64,000 nt of DNA. Source: Chenopodium formosanum. Lineage: Eukaryota > Streptophyta > Magnoliopsida > Caryophyllales > Amaranthaceae. The translations under genes and the position numbers were made by a program. Below, piece after piece: positions 1 through 27,041 of the stretch. The notes under the pieces were generated by a model. The model worked only from the letters and a program-made list of their open reading frames with translations. It searched no databases and had not been told where the DNA came from. Position 1 is the first letter of the stretch, and each line of letters opens with the position of its first letter. Location: contig CM044879.1 of NCBI GenBank assembly GCA_024500155.1, forward strand, positions 9,553,572 to 9,617,571. Reading direction: 5' to 3'.

Positions 1-1185
1 AGGTTCCTCACTCTGTTCATGAGAGGGTTGCTGAGGCTCATTATGTTCCTGAGAGGGTTGCTGAGACTCACTCTGCTGCTACCACTAGTGTCACTATGAC
101 ATCAGGTAAGACTTATGTCTTTATTGGCTTTCCTAGTTGTGTAACTCTTTGGATGGTATGTTGAAGATACTCGTCTATTTGTTTCTGATAGGGAAAACTG
201 GTATTATGTCTCGTGAAGAGTCACTTAATCGTGTGAAGAGGAAAAGAGGTAGTGGCTCTCTTGGGGGTTCTATTGACACCACTGTTCACCAAGCTGGAGA
301 TAGCCCTTCTAGGACTTTGTCTAACAGAGAGGCTCCTAAGACTCATCGTACTAGGTCTACTACAGGCCCTTTTGAAGCAGTGGTCATCCCAGACACATAT
401 GATGTCAGTCTTCCTCCTGACTTCCTAGCTGAAGAAGGTTCTAATAACGGGATCTGGCCTGATGCTCAGAAACTCTTGTTTCCGGCAGCAGCTAAGCGTT
501 TGGCTAACCTGGGAGGTTCTTTGGCTCTAGCTGATGGGGCCCAACTGGTTTTACAGGTTTGCTCTTTGTTTGGACTGGATTTTGCTTGCATTCTTCTTGG
601 TCTTATGCTAACTTGGTATGTTGCGATTGTTGGCAGGGTTTCCAGAACATCCTGTATTCTAAGTATCACTTTGATGGCTTGGAAAGGAAGTTGCACGAAT
701 CTGACAAGGATAGGAAGGAACTGCAGCTTAAAGCAGATGCAGCCCAGAAGAAGGTGGATGATGCTAATTCCCTGCTAGAGAGCAAGCAGAAGCAGTTTGA
801 AGAGGAAATGAAAAAGAACGAGGAAACTTTACGGGCTAAGGATCTGCAGCTGAAGGTGAAGGATAAGGAAGTGGGTGATCTGTACAAAAGGGTGGTTAAC
901 CTTGAAGATGATCTCAAAGACAGAGAAGCTGAGATCACTCTGAAGATTAAGGCTTATATGGCTAATGGCTTTTTGCTGAAGAAGTTTGAAGGTGATGCAG
1001 GTACTCAGAAGCTTCGTCAGTTGGTTGATGACTACCTGTCTGTTGGCTACATTAAGGATTTGATATCTGAGGAGGCTGACCCTGGTGAACCTGAAGCTAC
1101 AAAATCTACTGCTGAGTCTTCTCCAGGTCACCATGTAGAATCTCCTCCCAAGAGGGCTGAAGATGAACATATGCCTGACGTTTAA
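1..1185 (+). CDS. Intron-containing antisense ORF of the gypsy element, coiled-coil protein (5' end missing)
   Basis: Three exons join in frame. The first runs from before the window to 105 (ends in phase 1 before GTAAGA), the second is 192-556 and the third 637-1185. Introns are 86 and 80 bp, both GT-AG. The visible part is about 333 residues. It begins with a short imperfect repeat (ERVAEAHYVPERVAETH), then a basic, Ser/Thr-rich stretch, then a long charged heptad-type segment (about codons from 670 to 960) that looks like a coiled coil, and an acidic Pro/Glu-rich tail ending in MPDV. The coding strand is opposite to gag-pol and downstream of it, the position of the extra antisense ORFs described for Tat-type gypsy elements; many such proteins carry the Pfam family called putative gypsy type transposon. 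That domain would lie in the missing N-terminal part. Function unknown. A host gene beside the element is the alternative. Confidence 0.6.
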
Positions 1186-1479
1186 TTCCTAGTGTTTCCA
1201 GCTTTCTAAATATTTTCAACTTTGCTATCAGAATAGTCTTTGATTTTCTAGGACTTTTGTTTTACTTCGTTTATGGAAACGAAGGTTTAAACTTTGAATA
1301 ATCTTTTGCTAAGGACTTTTGAACATTGATTTCCTTTAGATAATTCTATGATACCTTAGCTTTGCTTTGATTTCTTTGACTCGTGACGATGCTTGGTATT
1401 TCCTTTGATTTTGTGAATCTGTGTTGTCTGGCGCTTAGGCCCGTCGTTGCTTTGTCCATTGAAATTGTTCCTGCATCAC

Positions 1480-1715
1480 AGGGGTTAGAGGTGGCCGTTG
1501 GCATAGCCAACGGCCCTCCAATGCTTAAGTCAGTACCAGTTGAAGGAATTAGTTGAATAAAAATAAAAGTTGTGAAGTTACTCTTGCTTCTTGTGCTCTC
1601 CTGCTGCTTTCCAGGTTCCTTATGGGTACCTGCTTGCGTTGTCTTGTTCTCTGCACGTCAACAGGTTAGAGCTGACCATTGGTGTTGCCACCAATGGCCC
1701 TCCGATGCTTAAGTT
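1480..1715 (-). repeat. Duplicated hairpin block in gypsy 3' region
   Basis: A block of about 55 bp occurs twice, near 1483-1535 and 1662-1715, each running from TTAGAG to AGTAC. Each copy holds a stem-loop: GGCCGTTGGC/GCCAACGGCC with an ATA loop in the first, and CCATTGGTG/CACCAATGG in the second. The stems differ at two paired positions where both partners changed (G-C to A-T and C-G to T-A). The following CCTCC(A/G)ATGCTTAAGT is shared. It sits between the antisense ORF and pol. Confidence 0.7.
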
Positions 1716-1755
1716 AGTACTGAACGTTTTGGAGCTAGAAAAAATATGTACAATC

Positions 1756-1788
<33 letters not shown>

Positions 1789-1798
1789 AACGAAAATA

Positions 1799-4700
1799 CT
1801 AGAAGTGATAGAGTTTCAGGTGTGCTGCGTTCCAGCTTCTGGGTACCAGCTTGCCGTTTGTGGTAGCTAACCTGTAGGCCCCTTTGCCGATGATTTCTAC
1901 GATTTGGTATGGGCCTTCCCAGGTTGCCCCCAGCTTACCTGCGTTGACCTCTTGGGTATTTTGGAAGACTTTCCTTAAGACCCAATCTCCTATTTTGAAC
2001 ATCTTCGCTTTAACATTCTTGTTGAAGCTCCTAGCTACCATCTGTTGGTAGGTAGCCATCCTTATGTATGCTAGATCTCTCCGTTCTTCTACGGTATCTA
2101 GGTCATGTGACAGCTCCTCGTTGTTGCGCTCAGGTGTCATTAAGCTGTATCTAGCTGTTGGTGTAGTGATTTCTGTGGGTAACACGGCTTCGCATCCGTA
2201 GAACAACGAGAAAGGTGTTTGGCCCGTTGCGGTTCTAGGTGTGGTTCTGTTGGCCCAAAGGATTCTTGGTAATTCTTCTGCCCATTTACCCTTCTTATCT
2301 TTCAGCTTCTTCTTCAAGGATCCAATGATGACTTTGTTGCTAGATTCAGCTTGCCCGTTTGCTTGAGGATACCTGGGCGTCGAAGTGACCAACGTGATGT
2401 TCCATTTGTCGCAGAAATTTCTGGTTGGGGCACTTATGAACTGGGACCCGTTGTCACAAACTATTTCAGATGGAACTCCGAACCTGCAGATTATGTTAGT
2501 CCAGATAAAATTGATAACTTCTTTGTCCCTGACTTGCTGGAACGCACCTGCTTCGATCCACTTAGAAAAGTAATCTGTTAGAGCTAACATGTAGACCTTT
2601 TGGCCTAGCGCAACAGGTAGTTTACCTACTATATCCATACCCCACCTCATGAACGGCCAAGGTGTTAGAGTGGGATGTAAGGGCATAGAGGGTTTGTGAG
2701 TGATACCTGAATGTCGCTGACAGCTATCGCATTTGCGTACATACCTATGAGCGTCTTCTCGTAGGCTTGGCCAATAGTATCCGTATGCTAGTACCCTGTT
2801 GGATAAAGTTCGTCCAGCTGAATGAGCTCCGCATTCCCCATCGTGGAAATCTTTCAGGATTTGCTCATAGCCATCTTCCTTTATACAGCGTTGCAGGATC
2901 TCTCTGGTAGACTTCTTGAACAAGACACCTTGTATGACCGTGTATCTGCTAGCTTTAAACCTTAGTGCTCTTGCTTCAGCTTTGTTTTCAGGCAGTATGT
3001 TGTGCTCCAAATAGTCAAGTATGGGTTGCATCCAACTGGTCGGGTTGGTAACAGGTGCAACAAAGTTGGGTTCCTCTGGTTCAACCTTAATGGTTTGGCT
3101 TTGGGCAGGAACGGAAGTTTCCAGGTTGTCTGGATCTGGTTTTACAGGTTCTGGAATGCTAGGTTTAGGTGGTGGGTTGGCTGTATCCACGGCAGGAGCT
3201 AACAGATGGATGAGAGGGATGGAAGAGAATTTGGATTTTCCCAAGGCTGATCCCAAATTGGCTAGGGCATCTGCTTGCGTGTTTCTATCTCTAGGTATTT
3301 GCTTTATGGTGAAAGTTGAGAATTTGGTTGCTAAGGATTTGGCGAAGTCTAGGTACAGAACCATTTTGGAGTCTTTAGCTGTGAACTCGCCGTTCATCTG
3401 GCTTGCTACTAGGAGGGAGTCGCAGAACACTTGTAGATTGGTGACACCTAGATCTCTCGCAAGATTCATACCTGCAATCAAAGCCTCATACTCTGCTTCA
3501 TTGTTAGTAGCTTTAAAATTACAGCAGATAGCTTGTACCATCATGTCCCCCTGTGGCGACTTCAGCACGACGCCAAGACCTGCACCTCGAAAGTTAGAAG
3601 AGCCATCAACATAAATTGTCCATGTACCTGGGGTTACAATTTGGTTAATTTGCTCAGATTCCAAGGTTGCCTGTTGTTCAAGGTCGGGGCTGAAGTCAGC
3701 CACAAAGTCGGCTAGTGCTTGTGATTTTATGGTTGTTCGTGGTTCATATGTGATACCAAATCCACTAAGCTCGATTGCCCATTTGCTCATTCGACCTGTT
3801 AACTCTGGTCTGCGCAAAACAGCCTTCACAGGATAGTTAGTTTTCACCACAATGGGGTGAGTTTCAAAATAGTGGCGAAGCTTCCTACTAGCTACAATCA
3901 GTGCTAATACCAGCTTTTCAAGAGAGGAGTATCTGGTTTCAGCACTGAGGAGAGTTTTACTAACATAATAAACAGGTAACTGCTGACTTTCAGCTTCCCT
4001 TGCTAGGACAGCGCTGACAGCTTGGGTGCTGACTGCAAGGTAAAGCTGCAAAGACTCTCCATCAGCAGGTTTGGACAGCAATGGTGGCGTCATTAAATAG
4101 TGTTTGAGGTCCTGTAGGGCCTTCTCGTGATCATCAGACCAAGTAAAACCTTTATTTTTCTTAAGGACGTTATAAAATAAGTGACATTTGTCTGATGATC
4201 TCGAGATAAACCTATTTAATGCAGCTACTCTACCTGTTAATTTTTGCACCTCTTTCAGATTTCTTGGTGATTGAATATCAATTATAGCACGTACCTAGTC
4301 TGGGCTAGCTTCAATTCCTCGCTGAGTAACTATATAGCCCAGAAACTTACCTGCAGCTACTCTGAACGAGCATTTGGATGGGTTCAGCTTCATTTGGTAC
4401 TTCCGGAGGATGTTGAAGGCTTCTTCTAGGTGGCTCACATGATCAGCTGCTTGTTTGGACTTGACTAGCATCTCGTCGATGTAGACTTCCATAGTGTCCC
4501 CCAGCTGGTCTTTAAACATTCTGTTAACTAGCCGCTGATAGGTTGAACCTGCACTCTTCAGACCGAAGGGCATTACTTTGTAGCAGTATATTCCTTTATC
4601 TGTCATGAAAGCCGTCTTTTCTTGGTCCTCCGGGTGCATCAGTATCTGGTTGTAGCCGGAATATGCGTCCATGAACGTGAGGAGCTCGTGGCCTGCTGTA

Positions 4701-5185
4701 GCGTCTACCATCGAATCTATATGGGGGAGATGAAACGGGTCTTTGGGACACGCTTTGTTCAAATCTGTGAAGTCGATGCAGACCCTCCAGGTTCCGTTCT
4801 TCTTGCTGACCACAACCACGTTAGCTAACCAATCCGGATATTTGACTTCTCTTATTTTCCCAGTATCTAGCAGCTTCTGGGCTTCTTCATTAATAATTTG
4901 ATTACGTTCCAGGGAAAATTTTCTCCTCTTCTGCTTTACTGGTCTTACACTGGGATCCACATTTAACTTGTGCGTGATTATCTCAAGGTTGATTCCTTTC
5001 ATATCTTGATGTGACCATGCGAAGCAATCTGAATTCTCTTTGAGGCACTTGATGATAGCATCTTTCTGTTCTGCTGCCAATGCCGCGCCAATCTTGACTT
5101 TCTGCTCTGGCTTTGACTCATCCAGCACGACTTCATCTAATTGTAATTCATCTGGACGCTTGGGTGCTGGATTTTTCTGTAATTG
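1799..5185 (-). pseudogene. gypsy pol: reverse transcriptase, two RNase H domains, integrase (one internal nonsense codon)
   Basis: This reading frame is the same as the gag-protease frame and follows its UAG stop directly. Reverse transcriptase occupies about 5128-4200; its active site reads YIDEM, where family members have Y(I/V)DDM. An in-frame TAG at 4292-4294 (EASPD-stop-VRAI) probably replaces a CAG glutamine codon. The connection RNase H follows, then a second, archaeal-type RNase H (DGSS, NEAEYEAL, FCDS, NTQADALA). Integrase has the HHCC zinc site (H..H, then CDSC) and the DDE triad in GMDIVG, CDNGSQF and NGQAESSN. The frame ends at AAHLKLYHF. Apart from the stop and the Asp-to-Glu change it is open over 3.4 kb, so decay is slight. 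Confidence 0.85.
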
Positions 5186-5188
5186 CTA
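5180..5188 (-). promoter_or_regulatory. Candidate stop-codon readthrough site between gag-protease and pol
   Basis: On the minus strand the gag-protease frame ends GTC-TAG and continues CAA-TTA-C in the same frame as RT. UAG-CAA-UUA fits the tobamovirus-type readthrough consensus UAG-CAR-YYA. The position is the protease/RT boundary, where a retroelement needs less pol than gag. The alternative is an ordinary nonsense change, as seen at 4292-4294. Function is inferred. Confidence 0.5.
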
Positions 5189-7242
5189 GACGGCGGGGCC
5201 ATGGGGTTTCAGGGCGAGCTGGTAGCATTCTCGCGCCTGTCTCCTATCCCCTTCGACTACTGCTACCCCCCATGGCCTTGGGAATTTAAGCAGCTGGTGA
5301 TAGGTTGATGGAATAGCTTTCATTTTATGGATCCACGGGGTTCCCACTATAACGTTGTAGGCGGTCTTGCAGTCTATCACATAGAATTTGTGCATCATAT
5401 TGACCCCTTTGAGCAGCGTTGGAAGCTGGATTTCTCCCAAGGAATTCATAGGTTCACCATTGAACCCAACTAGTACCGTAGACCTCTTGATTATATCTAA
5501 CTCCTTGAAACCGGCTTGATCTAAGGCATCTTTGAAAATTATATTGGCTGAGCTTCCATTATCAACCAGTACTCTCTTCATCTTGCAGTGACCCACATGG
5601 AGGGAAATCACCAGGCAATCATGGTGCTCGGGCTCGTTGAACCTGCTCTCATCGAAAACGACTGCCATCTCATCTAGCTTCTTTTCTTCGCTATTTGGAT
5701 AGGTTTGGGGAATGCTGGATGTTGAGGTGCCAACTCTTGAGATGCGCTTTGCGCTGGAATAAGTCAAACCGCTGATGCTAGATCCTCCTGATATTGCTTG
5801 AATCACGACACCCGGTGTTGGCGAAGCTGGCGGTCCTGACTTGGTTTCACGCTTGATATCAGGTCCCTTTCCTTTTTTCCCGAGGAGATCCTTTAGGTAC
5901 CCTTTCTTTAGTAGCCAGGCTACTTCTCTTTTGAGGCTGTTACATTCGTCAATCCTATGCCCATGGTCTCCGTGGTATTCACACCACTTTGATTTGTCTT
6001 TCTGGTGCTCAGGTTTATCACTCTTTCTAGGCCATCTAACAGGTGGCCCAATATCCTTAAGGGCGTTTACTATCCCTACCACATCGGTGTTGAAACCATA
6101 CGAGCCGACATCTGGGTGGTACTCTAATGCTGGCTTGCTGGAGCCCTCACCTGCTCCTGGTTCAGATATATTGTTGACGTTGCTGCGCCTTGGCTGCCAG
6201 CTACTTTGCCTGGTTCCGGGGTTCTGATTGTTGAAAGACTGGTTCCCCGAATACCCTGATGGTCTTCTCTCGACCCAGCTTCGAGCATGCTCATCCTCTT
6301 CTACACGGACTTCGGCCATTGCCCTGGTTCTAACCTCTTCGAAGGAAGAACATGGGTACCTTGTCAGCTCATAATACAACCTGGATCTGTAATTGAGACC
6401 CTTTCGAAAAGCTTCAATGGTAGTTGAGTGGTCACAATTTTTGATACTGACCATTTCCCGATTGAACCTGTTCCAATTCTGCCGGGTCGTCTCGTTTTGG
6501 TTCTGAACGATTCGATACAGGTCACTGCTCTGCTTATCTAGCTCTCGGCTAGTAGCGAATTGTTGGTAGAATTTGTTAACCAAACTGGAGAAGCTGGCGA
6601 TGGAACCTGGCTTTAGGTTAATAAGCCACTGGAGTGCAGGTCCTGATAAGGTAGCGCCAAAGGATTTGCACATGGTGGGTTCAATTAATTCCCACGGTAT
6701 GGATAACTGCCACATTTTCTGCTTGTACTGAGCCACATGATCTTGAGGGTCAGTGGTCCCATCATACATCTTTGAAAAAGAAGGGATGCTTAATTTTGCG
6801 GGGATGCGCACTTTTGCTATCTCCTCCACAAAGGGGGATTCGGCAAATCCATCGCGAGATTCATAGGCTACGGGTTTAGGAGCACCTGGTAGCCGGGTCA
6901 AAAGCTTCATCATCTTCCGATTCTGAGCCTTGATAACAGCAACTTCTCTAGCCATAGGGTTAGGATCCCCACTACATTGCTCTTCATTATTGCGAGATAC
7001 TCCTCTCTCGTCTTCCTCTTCAGACTCATCAGAGGACACCAGGGTGAATTGGGGTATATCATCGATCATTACCATCTTCTTTTTGTTGCTCCTGACAGAT
7101 TCAAGCTCTTTGGATAACTTTTCTAAGGACGCTTCAGATTCAGCTTTAAGCCTTGCCAAGGTGGCTTGAGACTCTTCTTCTAGCTTCCGGCTCCACTCGA
7201 TTGAATTAACACGTTTGCATTTGGATCTAGATCTTCTCCCAT
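5186..7242 (-). CDS. gypsy gag-protease polyprotein
   Basis: The open frame covers 5186-7159 (657 codons as read, without a true ATG at its edge). An ATG at 7242 (MGEDLDPNANV) lies just after the PBS but leads into another frame, so a one-base indel near 7190 probably separates the true start from the rest. In order: an N-terminal charged coiled-coil-like stretch; the retrotransposon gag domain (around FSKMYDGTTDPQDHVAQYK, then WLINLKPGSI and FRKGL); a zinc-finger variant CEYHGDHGHRIDEC (CX2HX4HX4C), as in Tat elements; and an aspartic protease with VDNGSSANIIF at the active site. The frame ends in UAG in a readthrough-like context and pol continues in phase. Confidence 0.8.
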
Positions 7243-7272
7243 GATGAAAGGCGGACCAATTTATCTAACTGT

Positions 7273-7291
7273 ATCCCCACAGACGGCGCCA
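7273..7291 (-). other. Primer binding site, tRNA-Asp type
   Basis: The minus strand reads TGGCGCCGTCTGTGGGGAT. The first nine bases and the GGGGAT end fit the 3' end of plant tRNA-Asp (family knowledge), with mismatches in the middle. It lies 3 bp inside the LTR end, which gives the element its orientation. Confidence 0.7.
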
Positions 7292-7294
7292 AAC

Positions 7295-7981
7295 TGTTTT
7301 GGTCAAAAAACTGATCTCCAGGTTCGACCTGGGTTGCGACAACTACAACTAGATAGCAAGGATGAAATCGGCTAAGATATGATCAATCGAAAACGAAAAA
7401 GGGAAAAAGGGGGAGAAGACACACGAAATGGTGACGCAGAAAACCCCAAGAACAAGGGTAAAAACTGCGGGTGGCTATGAGTCCACCAATCCACTAGGTA
7501 TTCAAGGTTTACAGGTTACAATGGTAATAGTAATTTAATCAGATGGATAACGATTTGCGTACAATGCTTAATAACTATAGCTCTATTCATTGTGTTGATC
7601 CCTCTGAGATAATCCCCTTTTCTTTATATGCTATTTCCGCCTTCTAAGTTCTCTTCAACGGCACCCTTGGATTGCTCCTGGAATCACGGGGTTGAGGGCT
7701 GGAGTGGTTCCTCCTTTTTCTCCGTCTCTCCTGGTCAAAGGCTTCTTCAATTTGAACTGGTTTTCTCCAACGGCTAGTTCGTAGAAGGTGGCTCCTATTT
7801 ACTCGGGCAGAGACTTGGTTCAAAGATTCTGGGGAATATTCTTCGAGGCTGCTTCTAGCCTACTTAGCTGCTGGACGTCAGCTTCATAGCTATAGAGGAC
7901 CTGTGCTTCATTTGACCTGTAACCTGCAACCTGACTACCTGTAGAACATATGAATTTACAGGTGACAATTCTAGCATAACA
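7295..7981 (-). repeat. 5' LTR of the gypsy element
   Basis: 687 bp. In plus orientation it starts TGTTTTGGTC and ends CATAACA, so on its own strand it runs TGTTATG...AAAACA. A TATA-like ATATAAAG is on the minus strand near 7623-7630. The five bases outside (GTACT, 7982-7986) are the expected target duplication, but the other copy lies outside the window. Confidence 0.7.
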
Positions 7982-7984
7982 GTA

Positions 7985-8318
7985 CTCCTACCATTTTTTT
8001 TATTTGCATCACTTGAGATTGCACAAAGTTTTAGGAAAGTAATAGAATATTGTGAGTTGGTGAATAAATTATTATTGTAAAAGTAAGATGGTGACCATGA
8101 AAGAAAATATATGTGAAAGAAGATAAATATTTTTATTATTAAAGTGGAGATCATGGAAAAGAGAGAAATAAAAAAATAATTTGAGTGAGTTTAAAGTACG
8201 AGAGAGAAATGATAAAAAATAATATAAAGTTACCAAATATAAAAGTGATACATTTAAAAAAAAAAAAAAAAACATTTACAAAAAGAAAGTGATGCAAATA
8301 AAAAAAAAATGGAGGGTG
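7985..8318. mobile_element. Stowaway-type MITE, family 1 copy a
   Basis: 334 bp bounded by TA on both sides (7983-7984, 8319-8320). Termini are CTCCTACCATTTTTT and its inverted partner ...AATGGAGGGTG. The interior matches the MITE at 27561-27888 along its whole length (GCATCACTT near the left end, GACCATGAAAGA in the middle). The gypsy LTR ends 3 bp to its left, so the gypsy element inserted at the edge of this MITE. Confidence 0.8.
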
Positions 8319-9258
8319 TATAAACTAGCTCCATTTAGATATAAGTATAAATTGGTTGGGAAAAACATTAACATATTACTTTCACTATAAGATACTCCGT
8401 AATTTTAAAATAGAGCCTTTTCCATTAATGTGTTGTTAACTAAATGGGACGAGAAGTCTACTAGGAAATTAGTGGCTTGTTATTATGAGGACTCTACTTC
8501 GAAAGTAACTGAATGAGAGGGGAAAAGAGGCTTATCCATAATGCGTAATATATCCCACAATTTGCTGTCATCAACTTGTGAAAAAAAAGGTACCATAATA
8601 TTGATACGTATGATCAAGTGGACGTGGACCAAACTATATTGGACAAAAGCAATTATTGTTTGCAATTATACATAGTAATAATTACACAACAATATTTCAA
8701 AGGTTGCTAGTTGCTACTATGCCGTGTTACACAGTTTTTGGTTTGTCTAATTGTCTATCAACTGTCATTAGAGTCACAATCGATGAAGAAAATTCAACAT
8801 ACAAGACGAAGCAACAAACAACTTTCAAAACTTAAATCGACTGTAATTAGTACGTTGTCTACTTGTTGGAGGAAAAAGTGTGTAAGTGCATCTAGCACAA
8901 GTACTTTTCCGGTATGACACTTTAAAATAGGTTACCAACCGGTTTTGTTTCATTTTTGGCAAATACATGTGAAAGGTGGTGTTATTCTGGAATAACCAAA
9001 AGGTGGTGCTATTACTGGAAGACCGGCCAAATGTGGTGTTATTTTTGACCAATTTTCTTTAATATTTCTATCAATGAGTTTATCATTATTTTTTTTTTTC
9101 AATTTTCTTCCAAAATTATTTCAATTGCCCCAGCTTGGTCCCTTCTAACGGCACAGCGTACGGTATGAATTGGAAAGCTGGCATATATATTGGGGTCTCA
9201 ATTATTTCATCCAACATTTTTTTTTCTCTTTTGAAATTAAATACCCACCAGGAGTTTT
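8319..9258. other. CRK upstream region
   Basis: No gene seen. AT-rich sequence; 8925-9058 is a dispersed repeat (see next entry). The short ORFs here lack any protein signature. Confidence 0.5.
8925..9058. repeat. Dispersed repeat, copy a (partner 48488-48640)
   Basis: Sequence around GGTTACCAACCGG...AAATACATGTGAAAGG...GGAAGACCG...CAATTTTC is recognisable again, diverged, at 48488-48640 in the same orientation. No termini could be fixed, so its class is unknown. Confidence 0.45.
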
Positions 9259-9266
9259 TATAAATA
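9259..9266 (+). promoter_or_regulatory. Putative TATA box of the CRK gene
   Basis: TATAAATA, 88 bp upstream of the ATG at 9354. Distance suits a short 5' leader. No other core element was identified. Confidence 0.5.
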
Positions 9267-9353
9267 TTAAGATAATGTCCTAGGCTCAAACAAGCCAAGA
9301 ACCAAAAAGGGTAATCAGTGTATGTTTTGAGTAAAAATTGCGTTCAATTCATC

Positions 9354-25449
<16,096 letters not shown>

Positions 25450-25835
25450 CACTAAGCTAGCTCACTATTGAAGAGAAACTTTTAAGAATTTGCTTTGTGA
25501 GCTAGCTAGTAATGTGTTTAACTTCTTACACAATGCAAAATATAAATAATTTTCCTTAACATATAGTTTATTTAGCCTTTTGCAGTTACGTTCTTGTTCT
25601 TGTATTGTACCAAATTTCTTGTAGTCAATTAAATTAAAGTCTCAATATATATTCATATCTTTTAAGTATTAATATTCTTTTTAACAATGTTCAACAATAA
25701 GATTAGGTGATTAAACTAAAACTAAGACAAATAATTAACTACTAAGATTAACTGACTAGATATGTATTAGATCTGTATAAAGGTCAATACTAAAATAAAA
25801 TGAAACTAAACATAACCTTTTTACTAATGTGTGGT

Positions 25836-26710
25836 TGGTGCACCCGAGTGCATCACGCCAGAAAGAATATTAGGTATATTTAAAAGAACATGGGCGAAAA
25901 AACAAGAACGTTATAGACATTTATAAAGAACGCGATCAGACTATGTTCTTTGAGTTTGATTATTATATTCTTTGAGTTTGAACTATATGTTCTTTACATT
26001 GTACAATATGCACTTAAGTGTATGTACATAAAAAAAAATGTTAAATTCAACCACCTAGAGTAACCATGAAAAAAAATGCTTTTTGATGTATTATCATGTT
26101 CCTTTTTAAAAAACTTTATGTTCTTTGTCTAATGATGATCAAAGTTAGCTCGGCCAGTTGGCCTGGCTCGATTTTTTTTTTTTTGGCGGATTTGAAAATG
26201 TGTTTTTATGCATTTTTAGTTGTTTTTTCCTAGCCCGAAAAGCTCGCACGGCTCGACTATTTTAGGCGGGTTTGGGCACAAAATTCCAGCCTGAAGCTTC
26301 GCCCGCTCGAGTCAGGGCATCCCCTTTCTTTGTATTGAATGGGACGGCCCGGTCAGAGGATTGGGTTGATTTTTTTACCTCGATCCCAGCTGCGGCTTGC
26401 CTAATGAACACCTCTATCCTTGTTAGACACAAACATGTTGTTTTTGTCAAACATGAGGTTCTTTTTTAAACAAATTTAACCACCTGAGTAACCATGATAA
26501 ATGACATGTTCTTTAATGTATTATCAAGTTCTTTTTGTAAAGATTTTATGTTTTTTGTAATGTCATGTTCTTTTCTCGAACACGAGTATGTTCTTTTTCA
26601 AACACAAATATGTTCTTTTTCAAACACTAATGTGTTATTTTTTTCGCTCGTATTCTTTAAAATGTGTCTAATGTTCTTTCCGGGTTCATCATGCGCATGG
26701 GTGCATCATG
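25836..26710. repeat. AT-rich element with GTGCACC ends, copy b
   Basis: Starts GGTTGGTGCACCCGAGTGCA, close to the 20111 copy. The interior again carries ATGTTCTTT and CAAACACAA words. Its right end appears to resume at about 29437 (GTGCACCCAGGTGCAC), which suggests it was split by the 26711-29433 insertion. The stretch 26160-26420 within it is more GC-rich and repeats no known gene. Confidence 0.45.
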
Positions 26711-27041
26711 TGGTGTCGAAATGAACACGAATTAATAATAATTACCTTAAGAATTATAAACAGTAATTACCGGAAGTAGGGGTCGATCCCACAAAGAATG
26801 TGACTGGAAATAACTAAGAATAAGATCCAAACACTTAAGTAATAAGACTCAAGACAATAAAAGAAACGATTGGGGGGAATTTAAGGATAGGAACAACGAA
26901 CTAACAACAAAATCTAACTAGGAACTCAAACTAACTAGAACAAAGAACAGAAAAAAATACTTGAGATACTCAGCAATTGTACATAGAAATCCACCATGTA
27001 TATGTATAATCCCGGGCATATCACTTAACCCTTTAGAATAG

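Larger units (their letters stand above)
1..7981 (-). mobile_element. Ty3/gypsy element, Tat-like lineage (3' part runs off the window)
   Basis: Minus-strand LTR retrotransposon. Reading right to left the order is 5' LTR (7295-7981), a primer binding site (7273-7291), gag-protease (to 5186), then RT, two RNase H domains and integrase (to 1799). After that come a 30-base poly-T tract in plus orientation (1758-1787), a pair of hairpins (1480-1715) and a coding region on the opposite strand (1-1185). Two features place it in the Tat group of plant gypsy elements: the second RNase H between the RT-linked one and integrase, and a tRNA-Asp-like PBS. Extra antisense ORFs between pol and the 3' LTR are known in that group. 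The 3' LTR must lie left of the window. Defects are one nonsense codon in pol, an altered RT active site and a probable gag frameshift, so this copy is probably not autonomous. Confidence 0.85.

Noticed and set aside
9318..9353. Earlier CRK start at 9318
   Set aside because: The codon is GTG; the first ATG in frame is 9354 and directly precedes the signal peptide.
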